From NCBI GenBank assembly GCA_029934195.1, contig JAOZMQ010000020.1, forward strand, positions 1 through 17,428: a stretch of 17,428 nucleotides of DNA, written 5' to 3'. This document shows, piece by piece, positions 1-7,517 of this stretch. The position numbers and the translations under genes were made by a program. Numbering within the stretch: the stretch's first letter is position 1; each line of letters opens with the position of its first letter. This stretch comes from Candidatus Cloacimonadota bacterium. Lineage in GTDB: Bacteria; Cloacimonadota; Cloacimonadia; Cloacimonadales; JAOZMQ01. The notes under the pieces are model-generated. The model saw nothing but the letters and a program-made list of their open reading frames with translations. It was not told the origin of the DNA and searched no databases.

Positions 1-195
1 CGTTGGGTAAAGAAAAAAGAGAATCAAGCTACAGAGTAGCGACAAAAAAAGAAAACTCAGGGAATATTAGTTTTCGTTCAAGTACTAATTAGAAAAGTCT
101 CTTGATTTACCACAGGCAAAAATTGAAAAACGCAAAGAAATAATATTCTTTATAATTTTACCATTTGAAAAGTCCAATAAATATAAGGTATTAAT
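1..195. other. Left-edge leader region upstream of the sensor gene
   Basis: No complete gene is seen here. Two plus-strand frames are open from the left edge, one ending with TAG at 90-92 and one with TAG at 37-39. Either could be the last codons of an upstream gene, and the sequence does not decide between them. A TATAAT hexamer at 151-156 could be a -10 element for the following gene, but no good -35 box lies at the right distance (a TTGAAA at 123-128 leaves a 22-base spacer). AAGG at 185-188 precedes the ATG at 196 and is a plausible ribosome-binding site. Confidence 0.3.
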
Positions 196-3003
196 ATGAG
201 AATTGAAAAACATGCAGATCATACAGAAAAGATTGTTGGTATTAGAGCAGAAGACATTCATAAATGGATTGATGGTCTTTTTGATGCTGAAAATTTTGAA
301 TTATTTTTTCGACATGAAATTTCAGAAGATTATGATCCTTATGAGCATCGAAAATTTCGGCATTGCAGAGAATCTCTTCCAGAAGCTTATGAAGAGTTTG
401 AAGGAAAATATACAAAAAAACAAATAAAGGCTGTTTTTGAAACTCATATTAAAGATGATTATAATGGATATATTCCAATTCGAGAAGATTTTGAAAATGG
501 AACTTTTAAGGAAAAATATCACGATAGGGAAGATTATTCTGTTGAAGAAAAAATTCTCAGTAATTCTGAACTCAAAGAATATTTTCAGGGTAAAACAGAA
601 AAAAAGAATGAAAAAAGATTTCAGAAAACATTATCTCAAGGGTTTCTATTTAGAATTGTATTACCGACAATTATTGCTATTATTTTATTTGTCACCACAA
701 TATTTATTATTGTCGTCCCGATTTCAAGAACAAATATGATGAACAGTAAAAAAGAGATGATCAAAGAATTGACAGCAACTGCGATTAGTAGTATCCATTT
801 TTATTCTCAACAGGAAAAAGCCGGTTTTATTACGATAGAAGAAGCCAAGAAAAAAGCAATCTCGCTGATAGATAATATGCGTTATGGAGAAGAAAATAAG
901 GATTATTTTTGGATAACGGATATGTATCCTAAAATGATCATGCACCCTTACAATAAAAATCTCATTGGAACAGATCTTTCAGATTATCGTGATCAAAAAA
1001 ACAAAAGTGGGATTAAATTGTTTCTTGAATTTGTGAATATTGTAAAAAAAGATGGAGAAGGTTATCTCAAATATTGGTGGCAATGGAAAGACGATTCCTC
1101 ACAAATAGTCCCCAAACTTTCGTATGTAAAAGGCATTCCAGAATGGGGATGGATTATAGGTACAGGAGTGTATATTAATGATGTTGAGGATGAAATTATT
1201 CATATTAGAAATAAATTATTATGGGCATTTGCAATTATTTCAATAGGTCTGATTTTAATTCTAATAAATGTTATTATCCAAAGCCACAAAATTGAAAGTA
1301 ATAAACTTCGTGCAGAAACTGGATTAAAAGAAGCAAAAGATAGATACAGAGCTTTTGTAGAATCATCAAATGAGGGATATATTTTAGAACTCGAAGGCGT
1401 AAATATTTTTTCAAATGTTATTGTTAATCGGCTTTTTGGATATACTGAACAAGAAATAGGCTCAAAGAAAATTTGGGAACTTTTGACACCAGATGTAAGT
1501 ATAAATGATTTTGCGAGAAAACACTTACAAGAAATGCTTTATGGTAAGACAAATTCTAAATCATTTGAAGCACAAATCATGACAAAAAATGGAAGAAATA
1601 TTGATGTCATTATTTCTACATCAAGTATATTTTTGTCAAAAAAAAATGGTCATGTCATTTCAATTAAACCAATTGTTCACAAAGAAGCAGATGAAATTCT
1701 CAAAAATTATGGCTCAACTCAGATTTTTTCTGAAGCGTTTTTTGCTTCTAAGCCAATTAGTAAGATTTGTAGAGTTTTAACTAAAAATGAATTAACTACA
1801 ATAGATGAGAATCAGGATTTTATTAAAGAAAATACTCCTGCTTATTTGGCTCTTCGTGCAATCGAGAATTCAAACAATAATGAAATTCTTGTAAAAAATA
1901 ATTTGGACAAACCAATTGGAATGATTGGATATAAAGAATTTGCAAGAGATTATGTAGGACTTCCTTTTGAATTAATTAAGGAAATAGAAGAGAGCAATAG
2001 TGTGGGGCATGTTATTCATACACTAAATAGAGTGCCTCTTTTAATCCGTGAGATGTCAATGTATGGAGCAAAACCGGACGCACTTAGAAGTACAATAGGT
2101 AAAATGTTTGAAGCTTCAATTAAAAGTTTTATCAATTTTTCAATTGAAACTCTTGGAAAACCACCGATTCCATTTGCTTTTGTGTCCTTGGGAAGTAATG
2201 CAAGACACGAAATGACAATGTTTTCAGATCAAGATAATGCTTTAATTTTTGCAGATCCGGAAGCAGAGGAATTGGAAAAAGTACGAAGATATTTTCTTAA
2301 ATTATCTGACGGTGTTTGCAGTAAACTAAATAAAGCGGGTTATCCATATTGTCCGGGTGGTATTATGGCAGTTAATCCAAAGTGGTGTTTATCATTATCT
2401 GAATGGAAAGCAAAATTTTCCGATTGGATAAAAAATGCAACAAAAAAATCTATTCTCGAAGTAAATATCTTTCTTGATATTAAAAATGTTTTTGGAAAGA
2501 AAAGTTTAACAGATGATCTTTTTGCTCATATTTTTGAATTGATAAGACTTAATCCACAATTTTTTATTCATATTTCTCGAAATTGTCTATCATATAAAAC
2601 CCCTATTAATCTATTAGGAAATATTAGGACTGAAACGAGAGATGGAATTAAAACAATCAATATTAAAGAATATCTTAAGCCTTTGGAGATCATAGCCAGA
2701 ATTTATGCTCTTAAAAATGCAATTCAAGAGCCTTCTTCTGAAAAAAGATTAGAAATATTGATAAAAAAGAATGATGATCCTGCAAAGAAATCTTTCAAAG
2801 AAATGCAATTTGTTTTCGATTATTTGTGGAGAACAAGATTTTCTAATCAAATTATAACTCATGCAGATTTACGAAGGGTTAATGATGAATTAGACCTCAA
2901 AACCTTATCTGATATCGAACGCCTTAATCTAAAGAATGTTCTATCAAAAATTTCTGATTTCCAAACAATGTTAAGTTTTGATATTTTAGGGGGAGAGCGT
3001 TAA
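196..3003 (+). CDS. Membrane sensor: Cache-PAS-DUF294 nucleotidyltransferase
   Basis: 935 aa. Residues 1-135 form a charged cytoplasmic domain I do not recognise. A membrane segment follows at about 150-176, then a single periplasmic Cache domain (sCache_2 type) at about 178-335, with YFWITD at 237-242, MHP at 249-251 and the closing WGWIIGTGVY at 317-326. A second membrane segment lies at about 341-362, a PAS-like domain at about 383-490 and a weak CBS-like stretch at about 520-590. The C-terminus (about 610-920) is a DUF294 putative nucleotidyltransferase with its C-terminal helical partner. It shows GSNAR (666-670) and SDQD (677-680), which match the G-S...D-x-D core of GlnD/KNTase-like enzymes. 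By family knowledge, Cache domains bind small extracellular ligands such as carboxylates or amino acids. I infer a transmembrane receptor whose output is nucleotidyl transfer or a regulatory relic of it. Substrate and partner are unknown. Domain calls are firm for Cache and DUF294, moderate for PAS and weak for CBS. Confidence 0.85.
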   Translation: MRIEKHADHTEKIVGIRAEDIHKWIDGLFDAENFELFFRHEISEDYDPYEHRKFRHCRESLPEAYEEFEGKYTKKQIKAVFETHIKDDYNGYIPIREDFENGTFKEKYHDREDYSVEEKILSNSELKEYFQGKTEKKNEKRFQKTLSQGFLFRIVLPTIIAIILFVTTIFIIVVPISRTNMMNSKKEMIKELTATAISSIHFYSQQEKAGFITIEEAKKKAISLIDNMRYGEENKDYFWITDMYPKMIMHPYNKNLIGTDLSDYRDQKNKSGIKLFLEFVNIVKKDGEGYLKYWWQWKDDSSQIVPKLSYVKGIPEWGWIIGTGVYINDVEDEIIHIRNKLLWAFAIISIGLILILINVIIQSHKIESNKLRAETGLKEAKDRYRAFVESSNEGYILELEGVNIFSNVIVNRLFGYTEQEIGSKKIWELLTPDVSINDFARKHLQEMLYGKTNSKSFEAQIMTKNGRNIDVIISTSSIFLSKKNGHVISIKPIVHKEADEILKNYGSTQIFSEAFFASKPISKICRVLTKNELTTIDENQDFIKENTPAYLALRAIENSNNNEILVKNNLDKPIGMIGYKEFARDYVGLPFELIKEIEESNSVGHVIHTLNRVPLLIREMSMYGAKPDALRSTIGKMFEASIKSFINFSIETLGKPPIPFAFVSLGSNARHEMTMFSDQDNALIFADPEAEELEKVRRYFLKLSDGVCSKLNKAGYPYCPGGIMAVNPKWCLSLSEWKAKFSDWIKNATKKSILEVNIFLDIKNVFGKKSLTDDLFAHIFELIRLNPQFFIHISRNCLSYKTPINLLGNIRTETRDGIKTINIKEYLKPLEIIARIYALKNAIQEPSSEKRLEILIKKNDDPAKKSFKEMQFVFDYLWRTRFSNQIITHADLRRVNDELDLKTLSDIERLNLKNVLSKISDFQTMLSFDILGGER

Positions 3004-3414
3004 AAAGGAAAATTTTAAGTGAATGCCAAATAATTTATTGCTTAATTTGTATCTGAACGAAAAGGACTTTTTAACAATGAAGAAAATGAAGTTAATGCAG
3101 AAAGTTTAATTGAAAAAAAATATTCTATACTCTCAGGAAAGTGGATATCTCTTTTTTCTAAAACATCTGAATGTCCGTTAGATTTTCAGATTGTTTGACA
3201 TTAACATTCCGAAGAGCTATCGCACATTGTGAACGAGTACGTTCGGAAGTTACTTAAAAAAGGGAAAACCAATTTCTTTGTAGTATATTGTTATATTTTG
3301 TTAAAATATTTTCAGCAACTAAATTCAATCATAACAAAAAGATAAATTGTCCTTTAAATTTATTTAAAATTACATTTACGAAATACTTGACATCAAAATA
3401 GTGGTTTTCGTGCT
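3004..3414. other. Intergenic region with a decayed reading frame and an inverted repeat
   Basis: No intact gene is seen. AAGGAA at 3005-3010 is well spaced before a GTG at 3019. That frame has TAA stops at codons 5 and 9 but is otherwise open to TGA at 3196-3198, so it could be a dead 60-codon gene. An inverted repeat lies at 3202-3252. Downstream, TTGACA at 3387-3392 resembles a -35 box for gcvH, but no convincing -10 element sits 16-18 bases later, so the gcvH promoter remains undefined. Confidence 0.4.
3202..3252. repeat. 51-bp inverted repeat with unusual core
   Basis: The left arm TAACATTCCGAA (3202-3213) pairs with the right arm TTCGGAAGTTA (3242-3252), leaving one bulged base. The loop carries an internal odd palindrome CACATTGTG at 3223-3231. 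The element is less AT-rich than its surroundings and starts three bases after the decayed frame that ends at 3198. No T-run follows, so it does not look like a rho-independent terminator. It may be a dispersed repeat or a structured RNA element. Only one copy is seen in the window. Confidence 0.5.
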
Positions 3415-3432
3415 TTGACTGAAAATAAATTT

Positions 3433-3438
3433 AAGGAG
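3433..3438 (+). promoter_or_regulatory. Ribosome-binding site deciding the gcvH start
   Basis: AAGGAG ends nine bases before the ATG at 3448. It favours that start over an in-frame TTG at 3415, which would add 11 residues not expected in the GcvH family. Confidence 0.75.
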
Positions 3439-3447
3439 TCTTTTGTT

Positions 3448-3825
3448 ATGGTAAAAGAAGGATTTTATTATACAGAATCCCACGAGTGGGTAAAGGTTGA
3501 TGGTGAAAACGCATATATAGGAATTACAGATTATGCTCAACACGAATTAGGTGATATTGTTTTTGTAGAACTTCCAGAAGTTGGTGATGAAATTGCAGCG
3601 AATGATTCTTTTGGTTCAATTGAAGCTGTAAAAGCTGTTGAAGATTTAATTTCTCCAATTAGTGGTGAGATTATTTCAATAAATTTAGATTTAGAAGATC
3701 AACCGGAATTAATCAATAAATCAGCTTTTGAAGATGGTTGGATCATAAAAGTTAGATTATCTGATATTGATGAGCTTGATAAAATGTTACCTGCAACTGA
3801 TTATAAAAAAATTATCGAAGAATAA
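3448..3825 (+). CDS. gcvH: Glycine cleavage system H protein (lipoyl carrier)
   Basis: 125 aa, close to the usual GcvH length of about 125-130. The N-terminus reads YYTESHEWVKVDG, the classic GcvH opening. The lipoyl-lysine site is GSIEAVKAVEDLISP, with K62 as the modified lysine, followed by the SGEI segment and an EDGWIIKVRL stretch near the C-terminus. The protein carries the aminomethyl group between P, T and L proteins in the cytoplasm and can also act in lipoate assembly. No gcvT, gcvP or lpd lies in the window, so the partners are encoded elsewhere or the protein serves in lipoylation. It is the first gene of the compact cluster and sits 19 bases before gmk. Confidence 0.95.
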   Translation: MVKEGFYYTESHEWVKVDGENAYIGITDYAQHELGDIVFVELPEVGDEIAANDSFGSIEAVKAVEDLISPISGEIISINLDLEDQPELINKSAFEDGWIIKVRLSDIDELDKMLPATDYKKIIEE

Positions 3826-3844
3826 TAAATTGACTTTGTATCCT

Positions 3845-4474
3845 ATGAAACGTCTCTATCCAAGAAAAAATTTCTTAATTATTTTGATAGCTCCTTCTGG
3901 TGGAGGTAAATCAACAATTTTGAGACGTGTCATTGAAGAGCGAGAATCAGTAACCTACTCCATTTCTTATACAACGAGGAAACCTCGAAAATATGAAAAA
4001 AATGGAGTAGATTACTTTTTTGTTTCAGAAGAAGAATTTCTATCCTTGAAAGAAAAAGGTGATTTTTTGGAATATGCCCAAGTCCATAATAATTGGTATG
4101 GTACTTCAAAAAAATTTATTGAGAATACTCTTAATTCTGGAAAACATGTTATTTTAGATGTTGATGTTCAAGGAGCAGATTTAATTTTACAACAAAAATT
4201 GGATACTGTTACAATTTTTCTTCTCCCGCCTCGATACGAAGTTTTAAAAAATAGACTAAAAAAAAGAGGCACTGATTCTGCTGAAGCAATAAAAATTAGA
4301 CTTGAGAATGCCAAGAAAGAAATCCAAAGTATATATAATTTCAGTTATCTTGTTATTAATGATGATTTGGAATTTGCTGTCAAAGAAATCGAAATCATTA
4401 TTGATGCAGAAGAGAACAAGGTTTCTCGTTTTAAAGAAATTACAAAAATTTATTATGGAGATAATAATGCTTAA
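3845..4474 (+). CDS. gmk: Guanylate kinase
   Basis: 209 aa, normal for the family. It phosphorylates GMP to GDP with ATP. A P-loop APSGGGKST lies at about residues 16-24, and the GMP-binding signature SYTTRKPR...E..GVDYFFVS follows. ILDVDVQGA and a late lid segment LKKRGTDS are also typical. I place the start at the ATG at 3845, 19 bases after the gcvH stop. No clear Shine-Dalgarno sequence precedes it, and a TTG five codons upstream is possible. The open frame continues back into gcvH, but that extension is not homologous sequence. The gene overlaps rpoZ by 8 bases, as expected for the common gmk-rpoZ pairing. Confidence 0.95.
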   Translation: MKRLYPRKNFLIILIAPSGGGKSTILRRVIEERESVTYSISYTTRKPRKYEKNGVDYFFVSEEEFLSLKEKGDFLEYAQVHNNWYGTSKKFIENTLNSGKHVILDVDVQGADLILQQKLDTVTIFLLPPRYEVLKNRLKKRGTDSAEAIKIRLENAKKEIQSIYNFSYLVINDDLEFAVKEIEIIIDAEENKVSRFKEITKIYYGDNNA

Positions 4475-4697
4475 TACAAAAATTGAAAAATATTTAGAAG
4501 AAAACAATGATAATTATATGTTTCTTCTACTCGCTAATAAAGAAATTGACCGCCTTAATTCTTTACCAGGAAATATAAAGAGAACATTTGAAAAAAAACT
4601 TACTGAAATTGCGTTAGATCATGTTGCAACAAACAAAATCCCGGATTACATTATTGAGCATTTAGAAGAAGAAGAGGATGAATTCGAACTTGTATGA
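4467..4697 (+). CDS. rpoZ: RNA polymerase omega subunit
   Basis: 76 aa. The stretch NDNYMFLLLANKEIDRLN, followed by KKLTEIALDHVATNKI, matches the RpoZ pattern in which a helix of the form 'vllaakRarqln' precedes 'ialeEia.gki'. An acidic tail ends the protein. It supports assembly and stability of RNA polymerase. GGAG at 4457-4460 is a good ribosome-binding site, and the ATG lies inside the last codons of gmk (8-base overlap). Position directly after gmk strongly supports the call. An upstream extension of this frame is only the shadow of gmk. Confidence 0.87.
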   Translation: MLNTKIEKYLEENNDNYMFLLLANKEIDRLNSLPGNIKRTFEKKLTEIALDHVATNKIPDYIIEHLEEEEDEFELV

Positions 4698-5353
4698 TGC
4701 TGAAATCAATAAGTCAATATTTTGAGTTATTGAAGTTATCAGGTTTAGATGATCTTTTCTTGAAATCTGACTTTAATGGAGTTAATCTAAGCCAAAATAT
4801 GGATCTTGCTTCTCTTGAAGAAAAATACAAAAATTGTACTAAATGTCCGCTCTCACAGGGGCGGATAAAATTTGTTTATGGGGAAGGAAGTTCTACTGCT
4901 AAATTGATGCTCATTGGAGAAGGTCCCGGAGCAGAAGAAAATAAAACTGGAAAACCATTTGTTGGAAGTGCGGGTCAACTTCTAACTAAAATGCTAAATG
5001 CAATTAATATCAATAGAAAAGACGTGTATATTGCAAATATTGTAAAATGTCGACCTCCGGGAAATAGGAATCCTCTACCTTCTGAAATTAGTGCATGCAT
5101 AAAATATCTTGAGGAACAAATTGAAATTATTCAACCCAAAATATTACTTCTTATGGGAAAAGTAGCAGCTCAAACTCTTCTAAAAAATGGATACAATATG
5201 ACAGAGCTTAGAAGTAAAGAATTCAAATATAGAGGAATACAGACTTTCGTGTCTTATCATCCGGCTGCTTTATTATACCACCCTCAATGGAAAAAACCTG
5301 CTTGGATTGATCTTCAGAAAATTCAAAAAATTTATCAAAAAATAGGAAAGTAG
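4694..5353 (+). CDS. Uracil-DNA glycosylase, family 4 (4Fe-4S)
   Basis: 219 aa. It removes uracil from DNA at the start of base-excision repair. Four cysteines fit an iron-sulphur cluster: C48 and C51 (CTKC), C119 (KCRPPGN) and C135. The catalytic motif GEGPGAEE (about 76-83) and the later SYHPAALL motif are those of family 4 enzymes. The acid in GExPGxxE rather than the family 5 pattern favours family 4. The start ATG overlaps the rpoZ stop as ATGA (4694-4697), and a second in-frame ATG follows at 4697. The TAG stop falls on the first bases of the palindromic repeat at 5350-5394. The roughly 40 N-terminal residues before the first cysteine pair are commonly seen in this family. Confidence 0.93.
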   Translation: MMLKSISQYFELLKLSGLDDLFLKSDFNGVNLSQNMDLASLEEKYKNCTKCPLSQGRIKFVYGEGSSTAKLMLIGEGPGAEENKTGKPFVGSAGQLLTKMLNAININRKDVYIANIVKCRPPGNRNPLPSEISACIKYLEEQIEIIQPKILLLMGKVAAQTLLKNGYNMTELRSKEFKYRGIQTFVSYHPAALLYHPQWKKPAWIDLQKIQKIYQKIGK

Positions 5354-5394
5354 CCATCTTGGCTACATTCTTAAAAAGTAGCCAAGATGGCTAC
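5350..5394. repeat. Paired GTAG...CTAC palindromes (BIME-like), possible terminator
   Basis: GTAGCCATCTTGGCTAC (5350-5366) and its exact reverse complement GTAGCCAAGATGGCTAC (5378-5394) are separated by 11 AT-rich bases. Each 17-mer is itself a 7-bp stem with a 3-base loop, so the DNA can fold as two small hairpins or one 17-bp hairpin. A-run 5373-5377 and T-run 5395-5398 flank the right unit, so it could also terminate transcription. The first TAG is the UDG stop codon. The GTAG/CTAC boundaries match the longer palindromes at 10062 and 10274 and recall the GTAG tetranucleotide of REP sequences. Confidence 0.7.
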
Positions 5395-5420
5395 TTTTCA
5401 AAAAACTGAAACCATATTCA

Positions 5421-5426
5421 AAGGAA
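5421..5426 (+). promoter_or_regulatory. Ribosome-binding site deciding the dnaB start
   Basis: AAGGAA lies five bases before the ATG at 5432. The alternative in-frame ATG at 5387 sits inside the palindromic repeat and has no such site. It would add 15 residues with no DnaB character. Confidence 0.7.
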
Positions 5427-5431
5427 AATTT

Positions 5432-6766
5432 ATGATTGAAAAAGTAGCAAGAATTCTTCCGCAAGATATTAATGCAGAAGCTGCCGTTCTTTCTGCGATG
5501 ATGATAGATAATTTTTCGGTTGCTCGTGCCATTGAAATGTTATCAGAAGAACATTTTTACAAAGCTGCCCACAAATATATTTATAGATCAATGTTGGCTC
5601 TTTTTGAAGATAATATTGAAATTGATGTAATTACGCTTATTAATAAATTGCATCAAGATGGCGTTTTAGAAAGAATTGGTGGAAATGTCTATATAAATGA
5701 ATTATCAGATATTGTTATCAGTGGTGCCAATATTGAATATCATGCAAAAATTGTTTTAGAAAGAGCATTACTTAGGCTTTTGATAACTTCTTCAAACGAG
5801 ATTATTGAAGAATGTTATAAAGCAGAAAAACCTGTAAGTGAAATTGTTGATGATGCAGAACAAATTATTTTTCAAGTTGCTGAACGACCGGAGCAACTGG
5901 GATTTCAGAGAATCAGTAAAATCATACCGGAAACATTGCAGAATATCGAAGATATTGCTACAACTAAAACAAGCTCACTTGGAGTACCTTCCGGCTTTAA
6001 AGATTTAGACCGGGCAACCGGAGGATTTCGCCCCGGACAATTAATTATTCTTGCTGCAAGACCAGCTATGGGTAAAACATCTCTCGCATTGAATATCGGG
6101 TTCAATGCCGCCATGTATCATGATTTAAAGGTCGGTATTTTCACAATGGAAATGGCAAGCGAAGAGCTTCTAATGAGAATGATTGCTTCTGCTTCCGAAG
6201 TAACAATGGATAGTATGCTCAAAGGTTATGGAATGGATACAAATAAATTGCTGAGAATCACTCAAGTTGCTGATGCTTTATCAAGTAAAGAAATTTTTAT
6301 TGATGACACCGGCTCAAATACTTCCCTTGATATTCGAGCAAAATGTAGAAGATTGAAAGCCGAAATAAAAGGTCTTGATCTAATTGTAATTGATTATTTA
6401 CAATTAATGAGTTCTCACAGAAGAATTGAAAGTCGTCAACAGGAAATTTCTGAAATTTCAAGAAATTTAAAGGTTCTCGCTAAAGAATTGGGTATTCCAA
6501 TTATTTGTCTTTCTCAACTTAATCGTGGCGTTGAACAACGAGACGATAAACGACCAAAACTTTCTGATTTGAGAGAGTCCGGAGCAATTGAACAAGATGC
6601 AGATATTGTAATGTTCATTTATCGTGATGATTATTATAATCCGGATTCTGAGAAAAAAGGAATTTCCGAAATCATCATTTCTAAAAACCGTCACGGAGCA
6701 ACTGGGAAAGTTGAACTTGTATTTATGAATGAATATACAAGTTTTAGAAATAAAGAATATGAATAA
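5432..6766 (+). CDS. dnaB: Replicative DNA helicase DnaB
   Basis: 444 aa, normal for intein-free DnaB. It is the hexameric 5'-3' helicase that unwinds DNA at the replication fork. The N-terminal domain starts PQDINAEAAVLSAM (about 10-23), the usual DnaB opening. The RecA-like domain begins with SGFKDLDRATGGF, followed by Walker A ARPAMGKTS (209-217) and Walker B LIVIDYLQLM with D321. Later come LSQLNRGVEQR and RESGAIEQDAD, the conserved C-terminal motifs. No intein or frameshift is seen. The gene follows the palindromic repeat after UDG, and its stop overlaps the next gene by 8 bases. Confidence 0.97.
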   Translation: MIEKVARILPQDINAEAAVLSAMMIDNFSVARAIEMLSEEHFYKAAHKYIYRSMLALFEDNIEIDVITLINKLHQDGVLERIGGNVYINELSDIVISGANIEYHAKIVLERALLRLLITSSNEIIEECYKAEKPVSEIVDDAEQIIFQVAERPEQLGFQRISKIIPETLQNIEDIATTKTSSLGVPSGFKDLDRATGGFRPGQLIILAARPAMGKTSLALNIGFNAAMYHDLKVGIFTMEMASEELLMRMIASASEVTMDSMLKGYGMDTNKLLRITQVADALSSKEIFIDDTGSNTSLDIRAKCRRLKAEIKGLDLIVIDYLQLMSSHRRIESRQQEISEISRNLKVLAKELGIPIICLSQLNRGVEQRDDKRPKLSDLRESGAIEQDADIVMFIYRDDYYNPDSEKKGISEIIISKNRHGATGKVELVFMNEYTSFRNKEYE

Positions 6767-7517
6767 AATTAAGACCATTTTATCTGTAATTGGAGCTTTT
6801 ACAATATTCAATATCCGTACATTTTCTTATCTACCAAACATAAGAAAAAGAGGGTTTGAATTCATTAGACAGATGAAAATTATTGGTTATGATTCAATTC
6901 CACTTATATCAATAACTGCAGCATTTACCGGATTTGTGACCGCTGTTCAGGCAACGTACCAAACAAAAGGATATATTCCAACCAGTTTTATTGGAGTAAT
7001 GATTGGTAAAGCAACGATGATTGAGCTGGCTCCTGTGCTTACCGGACTTGTTTTAACTGGCAAAATTGGTGCATCTATTGCTGCTGAAATTGGAACAATG
7101 AAAGTCTCTGAACAACTTGATGTTTTGGTGTCAATGGCAATTGATCCTCATGACTATTTATATTTACCAAGAATTTTTTCCGGATTAATAATGATTCCAT
7201 TACTCACAATTTATGCAAATCTTATTGGAATATTTTCAGGATTTGTTCTATCATATTTCAAGTATGGAACATCATTTCAGAAGTTCTTTTTTAACTTAAA
7301 AGATTATTTTGATCCGAATGATTTATGGGGAGGAATAATTAAAGCTCTTTTTTTTGGATTCATCATTACATCTGTAGGAAGTTTTGCCGGTAGTAGAACA
7401 GAAAATGGTGCTGAAGGAGTTGGGAAAGTTTGCACTCAAACAGTAGTTTATTCATCAATATTAATCCTTATTATGGATTTTCTTGTCGCTGCAATATTAT
7501 TTGGAGGTTATAAATGA
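6759..7517 (+). CDS. mlaE: MlaE-family ABC transporter permease
   Basis: 252 aa, typical length. It is an integral inner-membrane protein with about five hydrophobic segments and the MlaE-family core TGFVTAVQA, LAPVLTGLVLTGKIGASIAAEIGTM and EQLDVL...PHDYLYLPR. In the Mla system this permease, with the ATPase MlaF and the MCE protein MlaD, moves phospholipid between membranes. Neither partner is adjacent, because a thiamine-binding lipoprotein gene follows instead. The ATG at 6759 lies within the last codons of dnaB. An in-frame ATG at 6729 is less likely because it lies deeper inside dnaB. The gene overlaps the next one by ATGA. The symbol is by family; the substrate is not shown. Confidence 0.88.
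   Translation: MNKIKTILSVIGAFTIFNIRTFSYLPNIRKRGFEFIRQMKIIGYDSIPLISITAAFTGFVTAVQATYQTKGYIPTSFIGVMIGKATMIELAPVLTGLVLTGKIGASIAAEIGTMKVSEQLDVLVSMAIDPHDYLYLPRIFSGLIMIPLLTIYANLIGIFSGFVLSYFKYGTSFQKFFFNLKDYFDPNDLWGGIIKALFFGFIITSVGSFAGSRTENGAEGVGKVCTQTVVYSSILILIMDFLVAAILFGGYK

Noticed and set aside
3..92. End of an upstream gene in the frame ending TAG at 90-92
   Set aside because: The frame is short and cut by the edge, and a second frame (ending at 39) is equally open. Neither matches a family I know.
322..945. Small open frames antisense to or inside the sensor gene
   Set aside because: They have low-complexity composition rich in Ile, Phe and Asn, and lie wholly within a gene with clear domain matches. 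They are by-products of AT-rich coding sequence. The same applies to small overlapping frames inside gmk, dnaB, the lipoprotein, the C25 gene and the right-hand gene.
196..3003. Identification of the sensor as GlnD (PII uridylyltransferase)
   Set aside because: It has a Cache domain and membrane segments and lacks the HD and ACT domains of GlnD. Only the nucleotidyltransferase core is related.
3023..3109. 28-codon frame starting at ATG 3023
   Set aside because: The ribosome-binding site is too far away, the peptide is unremarkable and there is no support from context.
3387..3392. TTGACA as the gcvH promoter
   Set aside because: No hexamer close to TATAAT lies 16-18 bases downstream, so a promoter call is not supported.
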